Positions 8,993 through 18,479 of a stretch of DNA of 64,000 nt are shown piece after piece. The stretch spans positions 1-64,000 of the forward strand of contig JANRLT010000028.1 in assembly GCA_033762255.1 (NCBI GenBank). Reading direction: 5' to 3'. The stretch comes from Pirellulales bacterium. Lineage in GTDB: Bacteria > Planctomycetota > Planctomycetia > Pirellulales > JALHPA01. Below the pieces are notes generated by a model that did no database searches, had not been told where the DNA came from, and saw only the letters and a list, made by a program, of their open reading frames with translations. The position numbers and the translations under genes are program-made. Numbering within the stretch: position 1 is the stretch's first letter; each line of letters starts with the position of its first letter.

Positions 8993-9197
8993 AAAGTAGT
9001 AGGCAGCGTCCCGCTGCCGTTATGTTCCGCGTTTTCCCATCTTCTTCGCTGTTGCATTTCCCACTGCCGCGGAATCAGGTACTCTTGCCGGATTTCCCGC
9101 TGCCAGAGGCACATTCGTCGCAGCCACGGGCGCAATTGCCTCTGCCGCTTTACCCTCGCCTATCATCCTCTTCCGCCGATACTATCGGCGGCTTTGT
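8993..9197. repeat. Repeat-bearing gap between the PII and dsbD genes
   Basis: GTAGTAGGCAGCGTCCCGCT followed by GCCGT (8997-9021) matches the repeat that opens the tandem array after valS at 58619. Downstream, 9173-9197 is a palindromic element, CCGCCGATA-C-TATCGGCGG followed by CTTTGT. Read on the minus strand it supplies the last codons and the TAG stop of the DsbD gene. Further copies lie at 17580-17604 and, in the opposite orientation, at 43711-43735. Confidence 0.7.
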
Positions 9198-11269
9198 TGA
9201 CCCACCGCCACCAGCGGTGTTTGCGAAGGCCCCGCTTTTCGCAACGCATCCAGCACTTGCTGCTGTGTGAGTAAACCATCAATCACGATCGGCCGCGTGG
9301 GATCATTGGCGGGAAAAATGGCCAAGAGGGGAATCCCCGTCCGATCAAGTTTACTAAGCAGCTCCTCGATTTCCGGTACTTCATCGGTCTTGTCTGCCTT
9401 CAGCGGCACTATCTGGTATTCTTTGACCAGTTGATTAACGGAATTGGTGTCAATCGCCGTCAGCAGGTTGACCTTGCATGTTTGACACCATTCCGCCGTA
9501 AAGTCCACCATCACGGTTTGCCGGTTCTGCGCCGCGGCCAACAACTCCGCGTGCGTGTATTTTCGCCATTCCAGGATCGTGTGGGTGTTTAAAAACCATG
9601 CGAACGCCCCCCAACCGATCACCGCCGCCACCGCTCCGCCGGTCAACCAAGCAAACAACCGCCGCGATAAATCCGCGTATATCGGAACTTGTCCCACCCA
9701 CCATAGCGCAAACCAAATCGCAAACTGCAGCGACAGTGTCGGCAAAAAATATTCGCTTTTAAGATTGCTAAAGAGCAGCACCACCGTCCCCAATAACACA
9801 AAGCCCATAATTTGTTTAAAGGTGTCCATCCAAGCCCCCGGCTTTGGTAATAGCTTGACCAAGCCGGGGAAGACGCCAATCATCAAATAGGGAAATGCCA
9901 GACCCAATCCAATGCTCATAAAGATGCCAATAGGCTGCCACGGCTGGGTATTGGCATTTTTGAGCGCATAGGCAAAGACCGATCCCAAAAACGGCCCGCT
10001 GCAGGGAGTGGCTAGCAGTGTCGTCAACACTCCCTTCATGACAGCCCCCAAGTAGCCTTCCTGGGTGCTGGCCTCGGCTAATGTGCCACTTGCGGCAAAG
10101 CCGGGAATAGGGATTTCCCACACCCCCAAAAAGCTCAGTGACATGGCAAACACGATGGAAATCATCGCCACGTTAAAGGCCTGGCTTTGAAATTGATCCC
10201 CCCAACCCAACCCTAAAAAAACCGCGGCTAGCGCTAGCGCCAAAAAGACCAACAAAATGCCCATTGTATAGGCCAAATTCAACAGAAAAATTCTTCCCCG
10301 ATGATGTCCCGCTTGATTGACAAACGACATCACCTTGAGCCCAATGACCGGCAGCACGCAGGGCATCAGGTTGAGTAAAATCCCGCCTAAAAACCCCCAA
10401 ATGAGCGCGTACCCTAGTGACTGCACGCCCCCTTCTAAGCCGGAATCAAAATAGAGTGGTTGAAAGTTGGGCAGGGTCAGCACGCCCGTAGGAGCCGGTG
10501 GTTCTGTATTCTGGGGACTGGGGAGAGGGGTCGTGGCGGTTGTATCCGGTGGAGGGATTTGCGGTGGCTGGTTTTTTGAAGTGCGTTGTGCTTTGAGTAA
10601 ATTCGCCGGCACATTGTAACGGGATGGCAAAAACCGCACTTCGCCCTGATCTGTGCCGCGCATTTCGGCGACCTGCAACTCCACACTGAATGTCGCCGCT
10701 TCTTGTAGGCATTGGCCGTCCACTTGGCAAATCTGCAGACCTATCGAGCCTGTGACCGTGATCTTGCCCGTTGCGGCATCCCCCTTGACTTTCACGGGGA
10801 TCGTCAATTGCAGTGGTTCTGGAAAGACATGATTATTGTGGTCGTCAACAATCGGTTCCACACTGGGTTTGACAGGCCCAGTTTCGATTTGCTGATGCGG
10901 ATCAACCCAGACTATCGTGGGAAAACCAATCCCCAGACGTGTCGTGCGTTCTCCCGTGGGTGAGAAATAATAAAAGTACCAATTGTTAAGGGCATCCGGA
11001 GTAATGAGCAGTTGCAATTCTGCCGTTTCACCCGGGGCAACGGTCGCGGGGACCAATTTACCGGTGATTGTCCCGGAATTTTGGCTCGTGACAAATTTGG
11101 CCTGCGGCTCTGCCGCAAATAAAGCAGGCGTGCCGACACAATACGCTAGAACCGTTGTGGCTAACATGAGCCAGCCCATCAACCGTGTTCCGGACTGCCA
11201 GACCGTTTGGGGGAGCCGCCAGTCTTGGACGCTACTGCCCGAGGTCATAGTCGCATGTGGAGCATTCAT
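9182..11269 (-). CDS. dsbD: DsbD-like thiol:disulfide interchange protein
   Basis: Carries reducing power across the inner membrane to periplasmic thiols. It is about 695 residues from the ATG at 11269; an upstream ATG at 11320 adds 17 residues. In order it has a signal peptide ending near ALFAAEPQA, a periplasmic DsbD-N-like beta domain, a Pro-rich linker, a CcdA-type membrane core of about eight helices and a C-terminal thioredoxin domain. The core contains the two redox cysteines in NLMPCVLPVIGLKVMSF (about residue 300) and TPCSGPFLGSVF (about 420). The thioredoxin domain reads VMVDFTAEWCQTCKVN (about 590). The three-module plan matches DsbD/ScsB. The stop codon lies inside a dispersed palindrome. 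Confidence 0.9.
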   Translation of the reverse strand: MNAPHATMTSGSSVQDWRLPQTVWQSGTRLMGWLMLATTVLAYCVGTPALFAAEPQAKFVTSQNSGTITGKLVPATVAPGETAELQLLITPDALNNWYFYYFSPTGERTTRLGIGFPTIVWVDPHQQIETGPVKPSVEPIVDDHNNHVFPEPLQLTIPVKVKGDAATGKITVTGSIGLQICQVDGQCLQEAATFSVELQVAEMRGTDQGEVRFLPSRYNVPANLLKAQRTSKNQPPQIPPPDTTATTPLPSPQNTEPPAPTGVLTLPNFQPLYFDSGLEGGVQSLGYALIWGFLGGILLNLMPCVLPVIGLKVMSFVNQAGHHRGRIFLLNLAYTMGILLVFLALALAAVFLGLGWGDQFQSQAFNVAMISIVFAMSLSFLGVWEIPIPGFAASGTLAEASTQEGYLGAVMKGVLTTLLATPCSGPFLGSVFAYALKNANTQPWQPIGIFMSIGLGLAFPYLMIGVFPGLVKLLPKPGAWMDTFKQIMGFVLLGTVVLLFSNLKSEYFLPTLSLQFAIWFALWWVGQVPIYADLSRRLFAWLTGGAVAAVIGWGAFAWFLNTHTILEWRKYTHAELLAAAQNRQTVMVDFTAEWCQTCKVNLLTAIDTNSVNQLVKEYQIVPLKADKTDEVPEIEELLSKLDRTGIPLLAIFPANDPTRPIVIDGLLTQQQVLDALRKAGPSQTPLVAVGQQSRR

Positions 11270-11442
11270 ACAAAAAATATCCCTCAAAGGTTCACTAAGA
11301 TTCTCAAAGACACGTGGCATTGCCCATTATCGGAGTTTGATGCCGGGGAGAAAAGGTGAGTTACGACGTGAAACGTTCCCCCCATCGACCGTTGTGGGCT
11401 TGTTTCCTGGCCCCCCGTCAAGAGCTTGCTCCTCATATCCAG

Positions 11443-12549
11443 CTAGCGAAACTCCAGCACGGAGTTAGTTTGGGTAGGCTGGCGATATGCTAATAGTTCT
11501 GGTAACTCCCTGCCTCTAGCGAGGGCCCGCTTGGCAAATGATTGTACTCGATCGACTGGCCCAAAATCACGCGCTTCGATGACAATCCACCGAAACCAGT
11601 TAAGCGGCGTTAGAAGTCGCGACGCAAAATCATACGCAATAAAGACTTGCCGCTCATTTGTGGTTAAAGCGCGGAGTTCTTCATAGGTTGTCCAGATTGC
11701 CGCGCGGGCTTCCGCTTGGTCGAGCGGAACCTCCATGAGCAACCTTGTCAAATCGGCCATGGGGCTATCGACCCGCAAAGCGGCAAAATCAACAATCCCC
11801 GCCAAACTTTGATTTTGAAATAAGTAATGTTCCCCACGAACATCGCGGATGCAGGGAAATTGCGGCACTTCCAGGTGGGCTGCCGCTGCCACTATTTCGC
11901 TTACCCGTAAATGACAAGTGGCCAGCAACCCTAGTAAATGGTGCCCATATTCACGCCAAAATTCCGGTAATTTTAGCGTAAGTGCCTGTTCGATTTCCTG
12001 CCGTTCCATTATCCAGGCGTGAGCTAGCATTTCCCTCCGTAATTTCAATCCATAAGGGGTGGATGCAGTAATTTTCACGTCATCTCGTGGATTTGGCTCT
12101 CCACTTGGTTCTGGAGGAAATTGACCCAATCCAGCCACTACGTGCCATTTAGCGATGGCCTGGACAATTTGACGTCGCAGTTCCGGTTGCCGGTGCCAAT
12201 CAGCAACGGCAGCCCCGCTGATCCAAGGGAACAACTCGTAACAATGGCCCTCGCTTGCCAGCCATGTTTTTTGTGATAACGTCTTTAATGGCAAGCAGAT
12301 AGGAATATTTGCTTGCTGTTGAATTTGAGCTAAAATGGCATGACGCCACTCTAACCATGGAACATCTGTAACATGCGTATTAACGGTCACTCTCAGGGCA
12401 TAAGTCTGGCTGCCGAATTCCACATGCCAGATTTGGGCCCCGCTTAGGCCCCCTAGAATTGGTGTCAGAGGAACGGCATCGCCTTCCCGTGCTGTCAGGC
12501 CGTATTCCGGCCAAATATGCAAAAACTGCGCTAATCCGGGGCTTTTCAT
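11443..12549 (-). CDS. APH-fold phosphotransferase of unknown substrate
   Basis: A 368-residue cytoplasmic protein of the aminoglycoside phosphotransferase/choline kinase superfamily. The N-lobe nucleotide loop reads LGGLSGAQIWHVEFGSQTYALRV, with a Lys-to-Arg change at the usual ATP-binding position. The catalytic loop is CIRDVRGEHYLFQNQ, in place of the classical HGDLHPGN, and the metal-binding strand is LAGIVDFAALRVDSPMADL, with the expected Asp. The altered catalytic loop (RD-x4-HYLF) suggests a subfamily of its own. The substrate could be a sugar, amino alcohol or homoserine-like molecule, and neighbours give no clue. The start ATG at 12549 is the first methionine and fits the N-lobe. Confidence 0.7.
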   Translation of the reverse strand: MKSPGLAQFLHIWPEYGLTAREGDAVPLTPILGGLSGAQIWHVEFGSQTYALRVTVNTHVTDVPWLEWRHAILAQIQQQANIPICLPLKTLSQKTWLASEGHCYELFPWISGAAVADWHRQPELRRQIVQAIAKWHVVAGLGQFPPEPSGEPNPRDDVKITASTPYGLKLRREMLAHAWIMERQEIEQALTLKLPEFWREYGHHLLGLLATCHLRVSEIVAAAAHLEVPQFPCIRDVRGEHYLFQNQSLAGIVDFAALRVDSPMADLTRLLMEVPLDQAEARAAIWTTYEELRALTTNERQVFIAYDFASRLLTPLNWFRWIVIEARDFGPVDRVQSFAKRALARGRELPELLAYRQPTQTNSVLEFR

Positions 12550-12847
12550 GAAAAAATTTGCCTCACTTTAGTCCGGGGTGATGAACACTACCCGGAGGTC
12601 CCCTATATTGATTATAGGGAATAAACCGCCTATGGTGAAAAAAGCCTGGAGAATTGAACATTTTCCCCCACCCAGGGGACAAACCTCCTTTCAGGTCCAC
12701 TTTTGTTAACTTGGACAAGGTAAACTAGATTTTAGGCTTGCGACGCGGCTTAGTGGATTTCCTGGATGTGAGCATACATTTTTGGTATTGGGTCCTGGTA
12801 ACACCTCTTTCGAACTTTCATCCCACTTTTTTGCACACGGATACGAT
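12550..12847. other. Divergent gap between the kinase and metalloprotease genes
   Basis: This is the 5' side of both flanking genes and must hold both promoters. It contains AT-rich stretches (TATATTGATTATAGGG at 12603-12618 and TTAACTTGGACAAGGTAAACTAG at 12705-12727), but no convincing -35/-10 pair with good spacing. No repeats or RNA gene were seen. Confidence 0.4.
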
Positions 12848-15757
12848 ATGGACTTTCGCTTGTGGCAATCTTGGCAGCAGGGCCAGAACGTTTTCAACAC
12901 CTGGGGCAATTTCGCCCCATCGCAAAATTTTCGCTGGCGGTCCACGCTGGCGGTAGGGGCATTGATCTTTGGTCTTGCAGGCATTTTGCCGGCCACTTAT
13001 GCCGTGGCGGACAATCCTTCGCCAGCTCCCGCCCCTGCGGTTTCACCCGCCACCCCGCCGACATCCCCTGCCACCACTGCCAAGCCCGATCTAAACACGA
13101 TCAAAGCGGGGGATGATGATTCCAGCGATGATGCCAAAGGAAGCGACGGAGACGGTGACAAGCCCAAATATCCCCCCTTTGGCAATGTTATCAAAGACGC
13201 CAAGAAAATCAGCGGGCTCCTCACGCTGTACAAACGGGAGAACCAACTCTTTGCCGAAATTCCCGGCGGTATGCTTAACAAAGACCTGATCATGGTCATC
13301 TCCATTGCCAAAGGGATCGGCCAGCAACCGCTTCTCGGCGGGATGAGTTGGAGCTTTGGTGATGATTCGGTTTTGCAATTTCGCAAGGTGGACGACACGA
13401 TCCGCATCATTCGGCGGAATGTCCGCTTTACCGCGGATGCCAACAGTCCCGAGAAAAACGCCGTCGGCCATGCCTATACTGATAGCGTGCTGTTTAGCCT
13501 GCCCATCGCCACGATGGCCCCTTCGGGAGCGCCCGTGGTCGACCTGACGCCCGTCTTTATGAGCGATTTCCCCCAGATCAGCATGGTTCTACCGGGATTT
13601 GCCTTTGCCGCGAATAAATCCAATTGGGCACTCGTCAAAAGTTACCCCGATAATGTGGAATTGCAGGTTGCAGCCACGTATGCCTCCGGCGGAAACCAAG
13701 AAATCGATACTGTCGCCGACAGCCGCGGCGTGACGATCCATGTGCATTATTCGATTAGCGTCCTTCCCAGTACAGGTTATCGCCCCCGCCTGGCCGATGA
13801 CCGCGTGGGCTACTTCCTTACCGTGCAAAAGGATTACTCGCACAAGAATGAGGAAGATCGATTTATCCGCTATGTGAATCGCTGGGACCTGCAAAAAGCC
13901 GACCCTGGGGCGGACATTTCTCCACCTAAAAAGCCGATCATCTTTTGGCTGGAAAAGACCATCCCTTATAAGTTTCGCAAGCCAATCCGCGACGGCATTT
14001 TGGAATGGAACAAAGCCTTTGAAAAAGCGGGCTTTTATAACGCGGTCGAGGTTCGCCAGCAACCCGACAATGCCGATTGGGAGCCAGAGGATATCAACTA
14101 CAACACCTTCCGCTGGATCACCTCGAGCAATGGCTTTGCCATGGGTCCCTCTCGGGTCAATCCGCTAACGGGACAAATCCTGGATGCGGACATCATCTTT
14201 GACGCGGACTTTTTGCAATCGTGGAAGCGCGAATACGAAACCTTTACGCCCGAATCCATCGCCGCCATGACCGGCGGCCCGAATGACCTGCGGGGCTATC
14301 AATTGTTCATGAAGCAGCGCAAGGGGCTAGATCATCTGAGCAACTGCCAGGATTGCCAACTGAGTTATGGCCGCGGAATGGATATGGCTTTTGGCGGGGC
14401 GATGCTCTTTGCCAAGGATCCTGCCCTGGCCGAAGCCGAAAAGGAAAAGCTGATGATGCAAGGGATTAAGGAAATCACCATGCACGAAGTCGGCCATACA
14501 CTCGGCTTGCGGCACAACTTTAAATCCAGCACCGTTTATTCGCTGGCCGATTTGCACGACACGTCCAAGACCAGCGAGACCGGCCTAACCGCCTCCGTCA
14601 TGGATTATGCCCCGGTCAACATCGCCCAAAAGGACGCCAAGCAAGGGGATTTTTACTCCACGACCATCGGGCCCTACGACATGTGGGCGATTGAATATGG
14701 CTACAAGCCGGTCAGTGGTAACTCGCCCGAGGGGGAACTGCCGGAGTTAAAAAAGATCGCCGCCCGCAGTGGCGAGCCAGCACTGGCCTATTCCACCGAT
14801 GAAGACACCCGCGGCGTCGATCCCGATCCGCTCAGCAACCGGTTTGACCTGGGGAAGGACCCGTTGGAATACGCCCAAAACCAGGCCAAATTAATCAGCG
14901 GCTTGTGGGAAGGGGTCGTCGAACGGATGGTCCCTGAAGGTGAGGGGTACCAAAAAGCGCGGCAAACATTCGGGATGTTGCTGTCAAAATATGGCATGGC
15001 GATGTTCATGGCCAGCCGCAATATCGGCGGGTTGTACGTGCACCGCGGCCACAAGGGTGACAAAGACGCCCCCGCGCCATTTGTGGTGGTGGATGCCAAC
15101 AAGCAGCGGGAAACGCTAAAAATGCTGGACGAGCAGGTCTTTAGCGACAAGCCGTTCTCGTTCCCCCCGGTGCTTTATAACTACTTGGCCTCTACCCGCT
15201 GGAGCCACTGGGGCACGTCCACGCCGCTACGGACCGAACTGGCCATCCATGACACGGTGGCGATGTGGCAAGAACGGATCCTTAGCCAGTTGCTATCGCC
15301 CTTAACGCTGGAACGGCTGTATGATTCGGAATTGCGAATTTCGCGGGACGAAGACGCCTTCACCGTGGCGGAACTGCTGAAAAAGCTGACAAGCTCGATC
15401 TTTAGTGAAGTCGACAAGCTTCCCGATGGCGAATTTACCGACCGCAAGCCCGCCATTAGCAGCCTGCGGCGGAACCTACAACGGCAGTACCTGGACCGGC
15501 TGACCAAGATCGCGCTCGGCCAGACCGACGCCCCCAACGATTGCCGCAGCCTGGCCCAGCTCGAGCTAAAGAACCTGAACGAGCGACTGACCAAAAATCT
15601 GGCGGCCAATCCCAAGCTGGACTCTTACACGCTGGCCCACCTGACCGAGGTGCAGTCGTACATTGGCAAGGTGCTGAACGCCAATGTGCAGCTTAACAGC
15701 GGCGGCGGTGGGGGCGGGGGGTTGTTTCATCTGCTGCTGGGCAAGGAAGGGGAGTAA
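12848..15757 (+). CDS. Large secreted zinc metalloprotease (DUF5117/DUF5118 type)
   Basis: Exported protease of about 969 residues from the ATG at 12848; a TTG further upstream would bury the signal. The N-terminus has a long n-region and a hydrophobic segment STLAVGALIFGLAGILPATYAVA, then a Pro/Ala linker and an acidic stretch (GDDDSSDDAKGSDGDGD). The catalytic motif HEVGHTLGLRHNF (His546, Glu547, His550, His556) is the extended HExxHxxGxxH of metzincins. Before it comes a CQDCQLSYG segment, and after it the S-V-M-D-Y turn (ASVMDYAPVN) serves as a Met-turn. The order and the FRWITSS strand fit the zinc-dependent DUF5117/DUF4953 family. It ends in a run of seven glycines. The next gene follows after 21 bases, so the pair is probably cotranscribed. 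Confidence 0.88.
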   Translation: MDFRLWQSWQQGQNVFNTWGNFAPSQNFRWRSTLAVGALIFGLAGILPATYAVADNPSPAPAPAVSPATPPTSPATTAKPDLNTIKAGDDDSSDDAKGSDGDGDKPKYPPFGNVIKDAKKISGLLTLYKRENQLFAEIPGGMLNKDLIMVISIAKGIGQQPLLGGMSWSFGDDSVLQFRKVDDTIRIIRRNVRFTADANSPEKNAVGHAYTDSVLFSLPIATMAPSGAPVVDLTPVFMSDFPQISMVLPGFAFAANKSNWALVKSYPDNVELQVAATYASGGNQEIDTVADSRGVTIHVHYSISVLPSTGYRPRLADDRVGYFLTVQKDYSHKNEEDRFIRYVNRWDLQKADPGADISPPKKPIIFWLEKTIPYKFRKPIRDGILEWNKAFEKAGFYNAVEVRQQPDNADWEPEDINYNTFRWITSSNGFAMGPSRVNPLTGQILDADIIFDADFLQSWKREYETFTPESIAAMTGGPNDLRGYQLFMKQRKGLDHLSNCQDCQLSYGRGMDMAFGGAMLFAKDPALAEAEKEKLMMQGIKEITMHEVGHTLGLRHNFKSSTVYSLADLHDTSKTSETGLTASVMDYAPVNIAQKDAKQGDFYSTTIGPYDMWAIEYGYKPVSGNSPEGELPELKKIAARSGEPALAYSTDEDTRGVDPDPLSNRFDLGKDPLEYAQNQAKLISGLWEGVVERMVPEGEGYQKARQTFGMLLSKYGMAMFMASRNIGGLYVHRGHKGDKDAPAPFVVVDANKQRETLKMLDEQVFSDKPFSFPPVLYNYLASTRWSHWGTSTPLRTELAIHDTVAMWQERILSQLLSPLTLERLYDSELRISRDEDAFTVAELLKKLTSSIFSEVDKLPDGEFTDRKPAISSLRRNLQRQYLDRLTKIALGQTDAPNDCRSLAQLELKNLNERLTKNLAANPKLDSYTLAHLTEVQSYIGKVLNANVQLNSGGGGGGGLFHLLLGKEGE

Positions 15758-15778
15758 GGGGTAAGGAGGGAAATTTAC

Positions 15779-16726
15779 ATGCGATTTCCATCCTTTTTCC
15801 AGCGATATTCACTACGCACGATGCTGCTACTCTTTATAGGAGTAGCAGCAATATTAAACTTCTACTATTTGCCGCCGATTAATAGGCATAACGCAATCCA
15901 CTGGTTGGAAAAGAGCAAATATGTAAAACGCTGCTATGCAAGTATGGATTCCGCTAGAAACCAAGCACTGCTTCTTGATTTCTTTTATGATAAGCTTTAC
16001 ACGGATATCGTAAGTATTAATATAGAAGTTCCGGAAAACATTAGTGATGCGGACCTGCTGCAAATTTACCATAAAATATCAGGTATAGGCGAGATCGGTA
16101 GTTTGAGTATTTTGTGTGACACTAGTAGCCAGCTAGCTTCAAACAAGACTAGCTCAAGAGACTTACTGCTAAAGGGAATAACGTTTAAAGTAAACGAATT
16201 GAGCATAAAGTCATTCAGAATTAACATGGATGATTACTCTCCTAACCTGCATGGCACGAGTAAACTCGACATAAGAGACTGTCAATTAGTATTTGGCAAG
16301 GGTAACAAGATTACGCTCCCTGTCGGTGCATACATTCAATCATCTATCGTTACGAATCAACCAAAACTAACAATTTATGGCCGCGAAAAACTTTATTTGC
16401 TTTTAGGCGGTTGTTCAAACAATTGCCTGATTAAAGTGACTGGGACATACAACCATTTGGCGGTTAATCTTGATGAAGCGTATCACAAAGCCAATATCCA
16501 AATTCAAGGCCGAGCGGGTGAAGTGGATGTCACAAGCTTTCGTGGCACGGTGTTGCCAAACGAGATGTGCGTGGATATTAGCCGCCTCCAGTGCCAAATT
16601 CTTTACATTCGGGACATCAACAAGGTCATTTGCAGCGGTAAACTCAAAAGTCGCCTTGAAAATGATGGAGTGGGCCTCTTTTTTGATAAAGTCCCTAGAA
16701 TAGAGTACGTGGCGCAGGAGGAGTGA
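15779..16726 (+). CDS. AT-rich membrane-anchored protein of unknown function
   Basis: A 315-residue protein with no recognised family. It begins MRFPSFFQRYSLRTMLLLFIG, one membrane segment preceded by an R-Y-S-L-R-T motif; a similar F-S-L-R-T-L-L start is common on planctomycete anchored proteins. The rest appears extracytoplasmic, with repeated beta-strand-like stretches. Base composition is clearly poorer in G+C than the neighbouring genes, with many AAA, ATT and AGA codons. A strong Shine-Dalgarno sequence, AAGGAGGG, lies 8-9 bases before the ATG, unusual in this window. The short gap to the metalloprotease gene suggests a shared transcript. The composition hints at transfer or relaxed selection. 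A terminator-like palindrome is at 16865-16883. Confidence 0.65.
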   Translation: MRFPSFFQRYSLRTMLLLFIGVAAILNFYYLPPINRHNAIHWLEKSKYVKRCYASMDSARNQALLLDFFYDKLYTDIVSINIEVPENISDADLLQIYHKISGIGEIGSLSILCDTSSQLASNKTSSRDLLLKGITFKVNELSIKSFRINMDDYSPNLHGTSKLDIRDCQLVFGKGNKITLPVGAYIQSSIVTNQPKLTIYGREKLYLLLGGCSNNCLIKVTGTYNHLAVNLDEAYHKANIQIQGRAGEVDVTSFRGTVLPNEMCVDISRLQCQILYIRDINKVICSGKLKSRLENDGVGLFFDKVPRIEYVAQEE

Positions 16727-17784
16727 CGCAATTAGCGGGGTGGGGCCTGCCGGTGACAGCGGCCTAGCGTTATCGTAGCTTTTATTTTCAAGTGGTTTAA
16801 CCCTACTTTTGCCGATTCCAGTTCCTTGCACCCAAATGCTTCAATTATCAACTAGCTTGGGTGCCACTGTCGTTCCGACAGTGTTTGCCAAAACGTTAAG
16901 TCAAACAGTGAAGGTGGGATTACAAATAGTGCCCATCGTCTAATTCCACAAGAACATCGCCGCTACTCGGCTAGGCATCAAATCCATTGTAAACCGGGGG
17001 TTTGCACCCCCGGCTAGAATCCTGCCGCCGCTGCGCGGCTAGATGGGAAAGGGGGTTATCCCCCGGGTAGTCGCTGCGATCCAATTCAGGGCTAAGTGTT
17101 GCAATCGTTGCGCGGTAGGAGGGCGAATTAACCAAATACCAAAAATCAGCAACCAAATGCCAAATCGGCAACGGAGTTGCCTCCTACAGATTGTCTTCTC
17201 AGTAAAGCACTGTACTAATAACCTCTTTTATGTTACGCAAAATGCGAAGATTTTTTGTTGCCCAGGCCTGTGTGGGCCAAGGCGGTTAAACCTTTGTGGG
17301 CCAAAGGCCCAACCTATCCCAGCCTAGGGCAAGCGCAGCGTCGCCCTAGGAAAATGGGAATTCTAAAATGGAAGGGCCAAAGGCCCGACTCATCCGCTTC
17401 GGCCGAAAACAAACCATCCGCCAGTCCCTTGGGTTGAGGGCTGAAGCCCGCACCAGGTCTTCTCCATCCCTCCGCGATAAATGTACTTCTTTAGGCACAG
17501 CGCTCCGCTGCGCGTCGCGACAAACTACAAATACAAGAAGCCACTTTAGGAGTAAACATCCACTCTCCACGCCTGCATACCGCCGATACCATCGGCGGCT
17601 TTGTGCATGCCTAGCGTCTACCAAATTCTATCAGCCAATTACCTGTTCGGCTCCGTGAACCTCCGCCTCTCCTCCGTGACTCCGTGCTAAATACATTCAT
17701 ACGTCTTTTGGCCACCCGCGCTTCGCGGCTTACAAAAAAACCAGCAACCAAATATCAAATCGGCAACGGAGTTGCCTCCTACAA
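16727..17784. repeat. Kilobase of intergenic repeats without a gene
   Basis: No frame here has coding character. Elements seen in order: CACTGTCG-TTC-CGACAGTG (16865-16883); CCGGGGGT-TTGC-ACCCCCGG (16994-17013) and GGGGGTTATCCCCC (17049-17062); ATCGGCAACGGAGTTGCCTC (17162-17181) and a second copy near 17758-17777; GGGCCAAAGGCCC (17300-17312); the 8-bp-stem element CCTAGGGC-N12-GCCCTAGG (17324-17351), repeated exactly at 52892-52919; GGGCCAAAGGCCCGACTCATCCG (17374-17396); the CCGCCGATACCATCGGCGG palindrome (17580-17598); and CTCCGTGACTCCGTGCT (17671-17687), related to the repeats at 29760 and 46845. Confidence 0.75.
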
Positions 17785-17973
17785 TCATTCAGCCTGTTCC
17801 TCGTACGATTCTTCATCAGTGTCCGCGGATTTTTTTGCCGGGACGGCGTGCCGCTCACCCAGCCATCGGCCCAGGTCCGCTTGTTTACACCTTAGCGAGC
17901 AAAACGGCAGCACCGCTTGGGCCGCTACCTCGGTGGGTGGAGCAAATTCGTGTTCGCAGGTGGGGCATATCAT
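17785..17973 (-). CDS. yacG: YacG-like zinc-ribbon DNA gyrase inhibitor
   Basis: A 62-residue protein with the YacG plan: MICPTCEHEF gives the first zinc Cys pair and LPFCSLRCKQADLGRWLGER gives the second pair and the conserved DLGRWL helix. The tail is acidic. In Escherichia coli YacG binds the GyrB C-terminal domain and blocks DNA binding by gyrase; whether it does so here is unknown. It is the last gene of the minus-strand chaperone block, 62 bases after the FmdB-like gene, and probably shares its transcript. Confidence 0.85.
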   Translation of the reverse strand: MICPTCEHEFAPPTEVAAQAVLPFCSLRCKQADLGRWLGERHAVPAKKSADTDEESYEEQAE

Positions 17974-18035
17974 GATTTCCGCCCGCCAAAGATACAGCTA
18001 GAAGAGTAATCCGGGGTAATACGCTTTCAACGGGA

Positions 18036-18476
18036 TCACTTTTTGGCTTTGCCCGATTTTCCGCCGGAAGAATCCCCGCGGGAGCCTCCGCCAGTGCTCT
18101 CACCGCCGCTAGCGCCGCGTTTTGTTGCGCCGCCGGAGGATTTTTCAGAACCGCTTTTTTCAGAGCTGCTTTTGTCAGTGCCCCCCTTTTCACTACCACC
18201 TTTATCAGTCGTCCCTTTTTCGCCAGAACTTTTCTCGCTGGATCCGCTCTCGCTTTGCTTTTTTTCGTTCGCGGCTCCAGCCTTGTAACTGTCGCTGCGA
18301 TAGTCGGTAATGTAAAAGCCAGAGCCTTTGAACATGAGCGCGGCCCCCGTGCCAAATAGCCGCCGCAGCTTTTTCTTGCCGCATTCGGGGCACTTGGTCA
18401 AGAGCGGGTCGTTAATCCCCTGGAAATGCTCAAAGGCGTGCTCGCACGCGTCGCAAACGTAATCGTAGGTGGGCAT
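18036..18476 (-). CDS. FmdB-family zinc-ribbon protein with a low-complexity tail
   Basis: A 146-residue protein. Its first 70 residues are a typical FmdB-like putative regulatory domain: MPTYDYVCDACEHAFEHFQ, then LTKCPECGKKKLRRLFGTG and FKGSGFYITDYRSDSY. The two CxxC pairs should bind one zinc. The second half is an almost pure Ser/Gly/Lys/Glu tract ending in a basic segment, likely disordered. The family is broadly conserved and poorly understood, with links to stress and ribosome-associated functions only suggested. It starts 3 bases after the grpE stop codon, which implies translational coupling with grpE. Confidence 0.85.
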   Translation of the reverse strand: MPTYDYVCDACEHAFEHFQGINDPLLTKCPECGKKKLRRLFGTGAALMFKGSGFYITDYRSDSYKAGAANEKKQSESGSSEKSSGEKGTTDKGGSEKGGTDKSSSEKSGSEKSSGGATKRGASGGESTGGGSRGDSSGGKSGKAKK

Positions 18477-18479
18477 AAG

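Noticed and set aside
8968-9135. N-terminal extension of the PII frame up to 9135
   Set aside because: It translates a dispersed repeat that is also found at 58619; PII homology begins at the GTG at 8967.
17684-18001. Plus-strand frame opposite yacG
   Set aside because: It is the complement of the YacG gene, whose zinc cysteines and length clearly favour the minus strand.
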